NCBI GenBank assembly: GCA_037576195.1
Contig: CM075101.1
Coordinates: forward strand, 25,606,001 to 25,670,000
DNA: 64,000 bases
From: Phytoseiulus persimilis
Taxonomy: Eukaryota > Arthropoda > Arachnida > Mesostigmata > Phytoseiidae
Reading direction: 5' to 3'
The notes beneath the pieces were generated by a model. The model searched no databases. It was not told the DNA's origin and saw nothing but the letters and a program-made list of their open reading frames with translations. Shown piece by piece: positions 12,249 to 24,578 of this stretch. Every line of letters begins with the position of its first letter. Position 1 is the stretch's first letter. Position numbers and translations under genes: made by a program.

Positions 12249-15200
12249 GGTTCGAGCTAGCCTCCCCCCCCCTCGAAGAACCTCGAAGATGTCGGAAGAC
12301 AAGGGGGAGCTTGAGACCCCGCTCCGAGACCCATGGAGCCGATAGTAAACTCGATGGAAGTCACGGAAACGTGGGAGGCTCGAGAATTTTTACCGAATTC
12401 TCATACCCAAGCTCGTGAATCTAAACGTCCTCGTGGGCGGTCGATAGCGTTATCTGTGGCGGTTGGAAGCATGAAACAAAGCCGGCCGCTTTGGCCTAGA
12501 AACGTTTTGTTCGCCCCGCCAACAACCGTAATGCAATGGCGGGATATTCGTAAAGTTGGCAAACCGCACTTGTTTGCTGACGCGCCGACCAACAGTGGTC
12601 AGGGATGGTGGAAAGCTCTGTCGCAAAGTCATGACCGCCGTTGTCGCCCCTGCCGTCCACGTTACCGCCTTGCCCGTTGCTGAACTCCTACCAGACTCGT
12701 GAACTCCGAGGCTGTGTGAATCCACACCTCTCGACGCGAGCACAGTGGCGCGACAGCGAGTCTGGATGCTCACTTCAAGGAACTGTTGTTGTACGGTTCT
12801 AGGAATAGAAGAGTCGATCGACCGATCCATCCATCCATCGAGATATATTCCGTTAGGCATCGGTCCGAACGAAGTCAAATAGGCATGGTGTCCGAAAGTT
12901 CTTCAAGATCATTTGCGGTTGATCCGTACTCTAATTTGATCGTATCCCATTCTATCGCTCGAACGCTCCGTCGCTTTCGCCCGACAGTGCCCGCAACCGA
13001 CGACGAGTCGACTCGCAGACGAGCCAACTAAGTGACGGCTTGCTTTTGCTGCCGCCGCCGCCGCTGCCGCCTCCAACGAGCCTCACGACGAGATGTCTTG
13101 TGCGCGGCGTCCCACAGCATGAAACACGTTCTGAGGAAGTGTTATTGTCCGACCGCTCTCTTTGTCTGTCGTCTCGAAAACTCGACACCATCGGAGAGCC
13201 CTCTGATCGTATCTTTCGGAGAGATTCTTTGTCCGAGTCGAAATACCACAAATTCGAGCTCCAGCGTCCTTGGGTGGCGCATCGGACGTCGCGAATTCCG
13301 CAAACGTGGGGCACTCCGGCACTGCCGGTAGTAATTTGCGCTTCCGACTCCGACAGACAGGGAGATCCGACTGCGGCCAGACGAGGGCAGACTGAAAATT
13401 TTCAGGAGTCCCCGTGATTCATGGCCCCTCTGAGGAACGTTCTCGTGTTCTGATCATTCGACGAAGGGAGTCTCAGCCGGACCGTGTCAGTTCACTGGCT
13501 TGTTGGGGTGTTGGGAACCAAATTTTCGTCTGCTCATCCTACTTTCTTCTCTCGCGTGGCGAGATCGATACGGAACGCCACGGAGAGGCGGTCCAGCGTA
13601 CGCTATGCGCAAGGGCGACCGGAAACGATCGCCCTGAAAAGCACGTCCTGGGGCCGATTGCCGGGACCGTCCGGCGCAGGAACGCTCTTATATTTTCGAC
13701 TGAAAGGCTCATATCTAGCGAAGGAGGAAAAAACGCTTTTGTCATTCATGATGCAATTTGATGATCACTTCTCCAAACATCGCTGCAGATGCCTAGGAAT
13801 GTTACCCCTGGTATTACCTTCGCGACTTTTCCGCGTTCGTAAAGCTGAAGTCCCATCGAGGGCTCTGACCGATGCGAACATATTCGTGCGGACTGACTAC
13901 TCCTTGATGGCAGTCAACCCGATGCCGTAGCTCTTTGACATGCTGAAAGAAGGAGCCGAATTTTTCCCGTCGAGCTCACCTCACAGTTCCGTTAGCGAAC
14001 AAATACTGTTCTCAAATTCACTTTTACGATTGATTCGCTCGAATGCTCTGAAGTTATCGTGCTTTTCGAGCCGCGCGCTGTAGTTGCTCATGATCGTTTC
14101 GCCCCATCTTTGTTTCAGTGGATTGCTGAAGCACTGAAAACGGTAACTGTCCTCGTCATCGGAACCGGCAAGCTGCCCAGCTCAGTTGGGCGAGCTGCGA
14201 ATTCTGTCGCATACAGAGGAATGTATGATTGGGCCGAAATTCGTTATCACAAAGCTACCGGGCCATCCGATGACCTTGTCCAGTTCTCATTGCTCGGGCT
14301 CCAGCCATACATGTGGTTCTTGCTGTTCTCCTTCGAATTTTATCTCTCACGTGAAATTTAGGTGCATGGACGCGCCTCAGTGTGTTGGTCAGTATATCGG
14401 CGAATGTGGACTTCCCGTGATTCAGACAGAAACGCCGAGCAACGTCCTGAACATCAGCATTGTGGGCGAGCCTGAAAAATGCGCCCGGGACGGTTTTCTC
14501 ATGTGAGATCATAAGAGATCTCAGAACTGATTCCGAGTATGCGTAGAGGGAACGAACTGAGATGCGAGTCACATTCCTCCGAGGGAGAATGCCATCAACT
14601 ACAATCCGATGAAGCCGAGCTTCTGGGATGAAATACGCTCACCCGATTGCCGCCATCTGACTCCTGAACACTCGATCCGTCGCATCAAGATCGACGATTG
14701 ACACACAAGCTAGCTGAGGGGCTGTTTGCCCAAGAGTCACAAAAAAAAAACGAAAAAACGACAAAAAAAGAAGAGTCGTCAAAGCCAAACTAGCCAGCCC
14801 TAGTTGTTTTTGAGTCGCAACAAGGCTGGATGACGTGTTTTTCCTCGAGCTCCCGTCGCAGGCTTTTGATTTCACCGGAAAGATGTTGCGGATTCATTCG
14901 AATTTGCATTGCGGCGACGTCGGCGCTGGGCGGCCCGTATTTCGAGTAGTTGTGGGATTACCCGATGCGGAATTCTCGGCGAACATCTACGATGAGCGAT
15001 CCGTTAGTGCCTTCAGGAGAGTTTGTTTCAACTTATCGCGGATATTCCAGAATACTCCACGTTCACTGTGCTGCGAGAGTGATCGAATACAGGCTCCGCC
15101 AAGGGGTTCGTCGCCGACTAATTGCGATTCCAGTTCCATTACCCACGTTATTCCCGATTAATTTGAGAAAAAAAAAATGCGAATGACGGCAATTATCATT

Positions 15201-18200
15201 GATGCGAACAGCTGAAAGCGAGAACCAAAAGAGACCTTGTTTCCTGATGAGCTCGGCTCGAAGTTCGCTCCGCTGTGTTTCTGGATTGTTCTTCTTTTTT
15301 TCTCGTTCAGTCAAGAGGATTTGATGAATCGATCCGCCGGTCGATCGGTCGGCGTTTCGATTGAGGTATTGAATTCGATCGCCAGACCGATGCGATCACC
15401 ACTACGTTGATCAAGCTTGCGTCCATCCTCATCGATGAGAAGCATCTTGGCTGTGAGCGAGCCGCGCGATGGGGTCATCGAGACGGGAACAATGTTCATG
15501 TTGAAAAGCGCCGCCGTTCTCACCGCCGGGTCCAAGCTGGTTCGTTCGGGTTTCAACCCGGCACTCTATTATAGACTGCAACGCTACTTCCGAGTCGCTC
15601 TCCGCGGGGTGGGTGTTGAGAGCCGTGCTCCTTGGCGAGGTGTGGGTCGCGTGCAAGCCGACGCCTCATCTGCCCGGGCTTCTCGGGAGGGTTCTTCAGT
15701 TTGAGGATGTCAACTCGCACGATGATCGGCGGCTGGAATTAAATGCTCGGCGGTAGCTTGGTGGAAGAAATCGCTCCCGTGGTCAACTTCAGCTGGCGTT
15801 GTTGTTGCTCGGGCTTCTTCTGCCGGAACCCAATGAAGAAAGGGGCCAAGGCTTCAGTGGGCCGCGGAGCGCCGATGACGGTGCAGACTAAGATGACTGC
15901 CGCCAGCCTTGAGCTTTCTAGCTACAGCCTGCTGGTGTTGGATGTCGTGGTGGATTTTGGTGTTCTGAGTGGAATTCAATTCTGCAAAACTGGAATTGGA
16001 CACATCCGCCGCCAGGCTGGTTCTTCCGAAAACCAAGCAGGCTCGGAAATCGTTCTACTTCGTATGCATAGCTGCCTGCCGCCGTTCATTGCGGCGCCTA
16101 AGCAAATATCGTTGCCCATGCTGAAATTGCCCTCCTGCGCCAAAAGATCTTTCCAGCTCTCGAGAGATTGAACAGCTGTCACTCGATCCTATCGGAGGGG
16201 AAGAATACGCGTTCCGTGAAAGCTCTTCGAAACCTCAACGAAGGCACGAACAGCGACTCCGAGGGTCGAACTCCACAATCGGAGCAGCTCTGTGAAAAAC
16301 CTGTGCAATCTCCGAAGGTCACCCGCTGGACCGTGGTTGCCAACGTTCGGCGATCACAGGGGGCCGTCCAAAGGTCAGCTGGGAGCGATAATATTTGGCC
16401 ATCCCTCCCGACACCGAGTTGACCATGTAGTCGCAAGCTGACTCCCTCACACTTCCGATCGGTGCCTCCCAAGATTGGCACCGAGTTGCACATAGATCTG
16501 ACTAGCGGGTCTTGGCAAGGTTTGCCTCGACATGAGCATAAGATGTTGTTTTTCTGAAAGTTCGATCGTCTAAATCGGCTGCCACGTCCCTCGCCGCGCG
16601 CCTCCGAGTCCGGCCATCTTATGCTAATTGCCCAGGAATTGTTAATTGAAGCGAACTAGACCGCCAGGACATCGGTGCACGAGCTGTACGCTACCGGGGG
16701 AATAGCAGGTTGCTCGCATCAGTTGCTGCTCCAGTGGAAACTCTCTATTTCACTTCGGTGACCACTTAGATAGAGATGTGACCTGCAGTAGTGAGACAAT
16801 CGCCGGAGCGTAGGCTCATTGTGGGAACCTCAAAATCGCAGAGTAAAACGGTCACTTCTGCATAGGTGTCTGTTGTTCGAAGAACCAAAGGGTTCGAACC
16901 CGGATCTCCCTTAGACATCAGCTCTCCATCCGGAGTTGCAACGCGCATCGACTCCAGGGCGTGCTGAGGACTCCGCAAAAAAGCTCAGGAGGGAGCACAG
17001 ATCCCTCGACTCCCTCTTGCCCCCCGATCTGCATCAAACTCGGTTCCGAGACAGATCCCCGCCGGGCTCGAGTCACAAGCGGTTGCGGACGTTTGTAGAT
17101 AATAACTCTCGCGTTCTCGTCGTACGACGACGCAAACGGGGCTCAGCCCTGGAAGTTCCACGCAAACTGCCACTAGATGGCTCTCACATTTGGATGGAGG
17201 GCCCCATGTGTGCGACAGACTCTTCGTCATCATCTGTCTGCGCATGTGTTCAGCCGGGCGGTTCTTTCCCTCTTCAGCAAGCAGCCGCAGCAGCTGATCG
17301 CCGCAGCCGCAGCGTCTCTGCTCTTCCTGCTTCTGTCGCTGGTAGTGGGAGCCGTTCGTGAAGAGGCAACGTTGGCGTCGTCCGTGTGGTGTTTTGTTGG
17401 TAACTGCTGCTAGTGCTTCTGAAGCGTTTTCTAATTTCTTCGGATCAAGCTCGGAGCACACACTTCCCATAACTGGTGAGTCGGACCTGTGCAGAGTCGT
17501 AGTCCTGAGCAGATCAGAGAAAATAGGATGATCCGTCGCCCGATCAGCTGAGCGAGCCTCGAAAGACATCCGGGTGTCCCAATTCAGTTGGTCGCGCCGC
17601 CGGTCCACGCTTTGGCGACAAAAAACTACTTCTCCCGTTAAGATCGACCAGCTATTGAATGAAAGACTCGATGCCTGAATCCAGAGCTGGGTTCACGGGG
17701 TTTTGACTTCGAAGTCCGGCTTTCTGGAGCGGTCTGTGCTTCGCTAAGAAAGAATGGAAAACCGTTTGATGCTCTCGCGTCCCGGCGAGAACGACCCCTA
17801 CGGTACGGCGCGAAGGGATCCTGATCGAGTCTCGGACTTTTAGAGAATGAAATCAGCAATCGTGAAAGGGATTCCGTTACCGTGCGGGCACACGGCTGCC
17901 GAGGAGATTCGAAATGCAGCCGATTTGCTCGGCTCGAGAATTCGCGATCACTGGCGCTTGATTAATTCTTGCCCGTCTGCGTGCCCGCTCGTCCGCTGGT
18001 TGGAATTGTCAGAATTCGCTCAACACACACCAGCATGTTGGAACTGGTTGGAAAGGAGCGTTTCCACCAAGACTACGAGCGGTTCCGTCTGCGATGCGAA
18101 CTATTCTGCTTGTAGCGATGGAGCATCGGCAAATCTAACCGGTCGTCCGTGAAGACCCCGCGATGAGGGAAGTCTATCGCCGCGGAACCATCGGCTTCGT

Positions 18201-21200
18201 GCGCACACAGTCGCGTCATATTTTCCCCCGATTCTCCTCGGGGAGAAAACAACGCACTCCTGATTCAGTTCTGCGAGGGTTTCCACTCGGTCGCGACTCT
18301 TCTAGCCGACGTTCTGGCACCCGCCTCCGCATGTACGCTTGCTTCCGAAAGGGAGGGATGTGCGAGCTGGCCCAGTCGTCATCGCTGTGATGTCCCCGCC
18401 CGTCGAGCCGCGGACTCCGTACGGCTCACGCTAGACGCTCCGCGTAACTCGTAGTCATTTTAACGATTTCGACGATGACAATAATGTTTCGTATTCGTCG
18501 TCGCCGTTGTTGACATGGGTTCAGAGTTGGTCGTCAAATGTCGATGCGATCCCATCGGAAGCTAATTGCAACGTGAGGCATCATTGTTCGTAATCATCCG
18601 TCACGGATTCCCTAATTGCAATCGTCGTTTCCGAAACCTCGTTTCATCGAGAAGCTCCGTTTCTTTACAATGCGCCGATAATCCGTGGGGAATCCCATCG
18701 GAACGGGTGAGAAATTGATAACCTTTTCTCTCTTCCCAATACCCGCCAGGAATCATATGGTGGCCCCGCATTGGGAACGAAATAAGCTTGGCCGTCGGTC
18801 CATTATTCCAAGCGTTTCGTATCATGTGCTCCGCTCTTTGTAGACGTCCGGGTCTTTGTATTTTCACTCACACTGCGTATTGTTACTATTCTTAGAGAAT
18901 TTAAGGCGAATCATTCCGCTGTTTTATGGACGGCCGGTCGCTGATTCCTTCAGCAACCTGACGCCTGCGATTCACAAGATATTCCTGTGGGTCCTGATTC
19001 CGACTTCGCGACATCAGGAGACCCCGGAATTATATTCCCGCGTTCTCGTTCCGAACCATCATCGTGTCCGTCATCGGCTGTTAGCCCTGAACGTTTTGTG
19101 GCTCTTTCGGAACATTTGTCCCCGCGCAGAAGAATGCTGAAACTGCAGAAGTCCGAGATGCAGAGCCGATGGGGCAGGAGTGTGTTGTGACTGATTCTTT
19201 TCGGCTCGTCGTCACTCTCATCAATGTCCACAATGGTCAGAGCTCGTTGCGACAGAGGAATCGTCGGAGGGTCGCTCAAGCATTTTGCACGTTGAAAGTG
19301 AGGAGCAGCTGAGCAGGTCGACCGCCCGACCGTCGGACTGTCTGACCGTCAGTCCGTCTTCTAGTCAGCTGACTATTCTTCAAGTCGCTCCAACATTCTT
19401 CGAGCCAAGCAAGTTGGAACCTGTCGGAGCGGCAGCAGCGGAGCCTCAACTATGCGATGGGGCTGCTGATTTCAACATCTTTGCGACCGACCGACCGACC
19501 GGCCGGCGAGCGGATCCGCCGAGCCGCCGACCGAACGATGCCGCGGCGGTAAGCCGCTTGCGAAGCCGCGGCAGCGCCGACCGGCAGCTACCCTGCTTTG
19601 GGTCGGTCGATCTGTGCTTCCAGTAGAAGACACCCAGCTGCAAAAGAAGTTTCCAGAACCGAGTGGTTTACATGCGAACAATTTTACGATATCAGCGCGA
19701 ACACCACCGGGGATGATGCCGACGAGGAGCGTTGTCGACCATGACGGATGAAGTACAGACATCGCACAATGGAAACGCACCGCAGCCGAATTCCGGGGGG
19801 CTTGCGGAAACTCTCGTCGAGTGCGTTGCTCAGTACACTCATCTGTGCTGAGTACGTTCCGGAGGATCTATGTTCGAGATCCATCTGCGGGAATCAGTCT
19901 CTCTGTGCTCTGCTCAGAGCAGAGAACGATTGGGGCGGGAGAGAACGTTGTCTGTTAGTGGTGACAGAAGGGAACGAATGATTGAACTGATCGTAGATGG
20001 CGAATCATGCCTCTGTCGAAGTTTCCTGACGTCAAGTATCGGCCAAAGCTGCCAAGAAGATGAAGGCTGTGAGTGATTGAGGAACGATGTCGTTTGCAAT
20101 CGATTGTTGGCGTCTGCGCGTTACGGGCGAAGCAAACTTCGAACTCTTAGCTTTCCCGTAAATTCCCATGGCGCCAGCGCTGTCCGCGGCGATAAGCTAA
20201 GACCGCCGGAGAAAAGATAACCTGGCCTGGATTTCTAAGACGAGAACAGTTTTTCGTAGGTTAGGTTCGGGTGGAAACTCGAGCTGGTTGCGCTTCGAAC
20301 GGGGACCGGTGAAGTGGGTTTGTCGCGTCACGGTTTCGTATGTACGACCGAAAAGAGGCGAATGTTGTTGAGCCGTTCGTGTCGCCCGCCGTATGAGGCA
20401 ATGTCGTATTTTACATAGGGTATAGAGAGAAAACACGTTTTCTTTTGCGTTTCGAGGCTATCGTAGCAGGCGACGTCAGCCGCGGGGCAGTCGGATTCGC
20501 GGCCGGATCCGGCGACAGCGTCCAAAAATATCTGCTTTTCGTTTCCATTCGCCTCCTCTCTCATCCCCTGCTTGACTTTGAGGCCAAGCTTCATGGACGG
20601 CCATCTTGCCTAAGTGACTTGCTGACTGGTTCGCTGCCTGACTGACTGACAGCGGATGGTCCCTAGCCGGGTGGTTGGTTAGTTTACATCGACGCAACGA
20701 CCCCTGCAGCCGGAAATGCAGCCGGGAGTTAATTCCTGCTGTTCGATCGAGCATCACGTGCTTTGATGGTTGCAGCCGCTGTACCGATGGCGAGCTGTTC
20801 CACGTTTTCTTTTGCTCGCTGCCCTCCTCGGCTTTAATTTTATGAATCCGTAAACAGCCGACGGAACAGATAATCAAGCAGTCGAGTGAAAGTCTTGCCG
20901 CGGCGCAACAAGGCTATCGTCGCGCGCATGCTCGGTGCCGGCAAGGAACAACTTCATCGACGATGGACGCGCATGGATGAGCGCTCTTGTACGCTATCGA
21001 GCTTCAATGTTATCGACCAAACGAATGAATGAGTTCTGAAAACAGGCGGCTTCGCGAACTTCCAAACGACACATGACACGCAGGTACTCCGACGTCACTC
21101 TCGACTCCGTCTGAGCGAGCTCACCGAGCTTCGGTGACCGATCCAAATGACGGGACCCGGCCTGCGGGAATCGTTTTTCCTCCGCGGAGGGGCGAGGCTG

Positions 21201-24200
21201 CGTAAAATCGATCGGTGCGCCGGAATCGACGGCGAAGAAAGTGGAACCACCGACTCCTACAGCGCATCCAGAAGAGCTGGGGAGAATCTGGGCTCCGTGA
21301 ATTTCACTTCTTCCGAATAATTAGCGATGCTTGAAACGAATGGGACTTGAAGTGTGGAAACTGTTCCACCAGCGAACCATTCAGTCAGTCAGCCAGCTAG
21401 CCCACCTACCCACCCTGTGACCGGTTTCAACGCGTGCGCAAGCACAGCGCTCACACACCGGCAAGCGGCCCAACAGACGCACAAGAGTCTATTGACCGCA
21501 TTGTCTTCGAGGGTCGCGGCAGCCCGTCAGGGTTTCGCAATTATCAATGGATGATTGGCTGAAGTTGGTTGAAGTTCTTCACTCAGCAGGCTGCACAGAC
21601 AGTCGTTCAGTCATCGGAGCCGTCGACAGCACCGGCGAAGATAGCGAAGGTGTAGGTTGTTGGAAAACGCCACGGAAGAAGCACAAAACGCCTCAGTTGA
21701 GCGGCCGCGGGAGAAACGAGCCACAATGAACGCCGAATTTGATTGCGATCAACATTTGTTGAACTCTGTTTCGACACAGGCGAGAGTGCGACATATCTCG
21801 GGACGGCTAGCGTCACTTTCGAGTTACACTCCCCATTTTCAAAATGTACCGGAATTCTCTGATCCGCTCCAGTGAGACAGGAGACCGTGGAGCCAATCTC
21901 AGGCCAGATCGTTTCTTCAACGACGCCGACAGCACACTCCGGGATCTGGTTGGCCTTTCAGATGATTACCTTTTATACTTGCTGAACACGTGAACGGTAT
22001 GAGATATTTATTTCCTGCGTTTAGAGCCGTCTTGGTGGGCCATGTTCACTTCTGGCTGCCCGTTGTGACTTTTTTGTGTTCATAATTCCGCACCGAGTTT
22101 TTCGATTCCCAACGTTTTCGCTTCGTTCCCTATCGCTACAAACAGACTTTCTCTCCGCTTTCGGAACGCCCTGACTGACTTCCTCCGAAGATATTTTGAT
22201 GGGAACAGATAGGCGCTCACGGAAATTCTCTGGGAGATTTGATTTTTCTCTCCTCCTGCTCACTTTTAAAACGCTGCCCAAGGCTCCACTGGCCGGACTG
22301 CCAGCGACCAACAATTGTTTCCCTCGCGGCCATCACAGACGCAGCTAGCTGCTAGTTTTCAATGACAGCGCCGCAGATCGACTGCTCGTAACTTCTGAAT
22401 CGCAGCGGGCTGTTCCTCGCGGCTGGAGTTCCGAACAGTGTTTGCGACTATTAGTTATTCAGAGCTGTGATCTCTGAGTCAACCGCTCCGAAAGGGAAAA
22501 TCAGATCCGAGATCTTTTCGTGAGCCGAGACGGAATCGCGGAAACTGCGAGTTCCGTCACAACTACGAGAAAAGGCCTGGAAGCTGAGCTCGCTGCGTCT
22601 CGATGGAATCATCAGCTTTGTTGATGTTCTGGGAGCGGCAACGCATCGTTACTTCCAATGCATAACGCTGGAAAGTCCGCAGCACTGACGGGCTCGCAAT
22701 CGCGCTCACAACGTCAAGTCATACGGCGCGGCGTCAGCTCATCGCAGTCGCCCTCGTTGTTTACCACTGTCTAATTCACTTGCACAAGGACATATCTGGA
22801 CCGAGCAGACGTCGGCCCGCAGCTGCTCCCGCAACCACGGCGGCTTCTGAAAAGCTCGCAGTCATCTTGGTGAAGCGGAGCAGCACGCAAACTGAACTGG
22901 AAAGAGAGCCATCGTCATGGAATCTTTCACATTCACGTTGACGTGGCCCTTCATCGTGTCGACCATACATTCGCTTCACCTATTCCAAAGATAAGCAACC
23001 GAATCCGAAACGACCATTGCAATTGTACTGTTTCGTGAAAACTAAGAAACGGATTTCGCGTCATTAATGATGAATCGAATACGCGATTATGAAGGAGGGC
23101 ATTATCGCAGGAACGTTGGCGATCGGTTTGCCCTGCGGCGCCGAGCATCTGACGGGGCCTTGCCCCCGTTCGCTGGTGTTGACTTCGAGCCACGATTCTG
23201 GCCCAGCATCGGGCTTTTTGAGTTGATTTTGGAAAAAAATTGCAAATTCCGCACCCGGGCCACTGTTCGCCTCACTGCGAGCGTCGCTCCAGTTTCTCAC
23301 AACTAGTCGGCGCACTTTCGCCCATTAGTGGGGTCGGGCTCTGTTTTCTCGCCTCGTCTCCGCATCGGAAGAAATCGCAGAAGTAGTCCCGGCGGAAAGC
23401 CACTGTGAGCCGCGATGAAAACTTCTACTGCTCTGACCCGTCAAGGTTCCTTCGAAGTCGACCGAGCGGCAGGAGGGTCTGACTCGGTTTTGGGCCGGGT
23501 TTTGCTGGCGCAATCGTTTCAACAACTACTGAAACACCTGACAACATGCCCAGATTCAGTTTGGAGAACCCAGAATTCATCGGCTCCGTCTCACGGAAGG
23601 CCTTCGACCGATTTTCGGTGAATTTCGGAAGACTCCGGGATCGTGGAAAGTCCGTTACGTCGCTTCCATCGCTTGTTGTTCGTTAACCTCTCCGACGTAG
23701 TACTACCCTGCGAAACCCCAGGACAAATGAATAAACCGACAGCTGCGAACGACGAGACATTTACGGAGGAGACATCCAGTACAGAAACCGAAAGACGAAA
23801 CATGGCAAACGTTCGTCAGCACTGATGGGCTGCCAGGTCCATTCCAAACAATTTGTCTTCACGTTGGCAGCGACGAAGTGGTTGGCCTCCCTGGTCTCAC
23901 TTGCAACTTCCCACAGAATCTGGCTGCCGCTCGCTCAGGGCTCTTGTCTTCGCGTTTGTTCGTGTCTTGCATGAAGGAAGGGCTCCATCGAGCAAGAGAA
24001 GCTTATCTTCGGTGGAATACGCGTGGAGTGACCACGATCGCTAACGGGACGAACTTCATCAGAATTTCGTTGCCGTTTCCCTGCCTCACGACAGATGAAG
24101 ACCGCTCATAATTCTTTCACGGGCTCGCCGACGCGCTATTCCGCATCGTCGATGACTGAATCACAGAAATCGGAGGTTCAACTTTATTCCTGCGGAGTTT

Positions 24201-24548
24201 GCTCCCATGCCCTTCACTACCACATCCGATGATTTATCATTCGAAACCAAGTACCGATGACCGTTACCAGCTGTGAACCGTTTGAATCCGACGACACGAA
24301 GTCCGTAGGACTCCGACATTACGCAAGATCGTCACAGCAAACAAGTGTGGCACCGCGAAAGAGTTCCAGCAACGGACTTTTTGCCGCTAAACTGGCAGAT
24401 TGTCACCATCACGGTTCGATCGCGTTGTATCGATAACTCGGGGATCAGAGAAGCGAATTATCATCATCATCAGACGACAGAGACTCGAGAAATCAATCGC
24501 CTGTGGCGGGAACTGTGACCTTTCGATCTGTACTAATGTTTCGAACTT
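12249..24548. other. GC-richer gene-less stretch upstream of the cysteine-rich gene
   Basis: This stretch is visibly richer in GC and CpG than the flanks, with short tandem motifs such as CCAT at about 12823, GCC at about 13045, GACC at 19484 and CAGT at about 21380. I recognise no protein-coding exon. The gene starting at 24579 has a splice acceptor just before its start codon, so its promoter and at least one untranslated first exon must lie somewhere in this stretch; I could not place them. The longest open frame, 207 codons on the minus strand at 16985-17608, shows no domain. Confidence 0.45.
19484..19504. repeat. (GACC)n short tandem repeat
   Basis: About five near-perfect copies of GACC in tandem, continuing into related CCGGCCGG/GCCGACC sequence up to about 19535. 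This is a GC-rich simple repeat in the presumed upstream region of the cysteine-rich gene. Confidence 0.8.
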
Positions 24549-24578
24549 GTTTCTTCGCAGAGCGGGCGCGTACTCAAA
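24549..24578 (+). other. Splice acceptor and 5' untranslated leader of the cysteine-rich gene
   Basis: A pyrimidine-rich acceptor (GTTTCTTCGCAG, ending at 24560) stands 18 bases upstream of the start codon at 24579. The start lies in a good context (CAAAATGG). This implies that the leader is split and that an upstream untranslated exon exists. The leader within this exon is only 18 bases, 24561-24578. Confidence 0.65.

Noticed and set aside
16868..16912. tRNA-like T-arm (GGGTTCGAACCC)
   Set aside because: The loop matches a B box, but the stem does not pair as a T-arm within a cloverleaf, and no A box, anticodon arm or acceptor stem lies at the right distance.
16985..17608. 207-codon minus-strand frame
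   Set aside because: GC-rich sequence with few stops; composition is not protein-like and no family is recognised.
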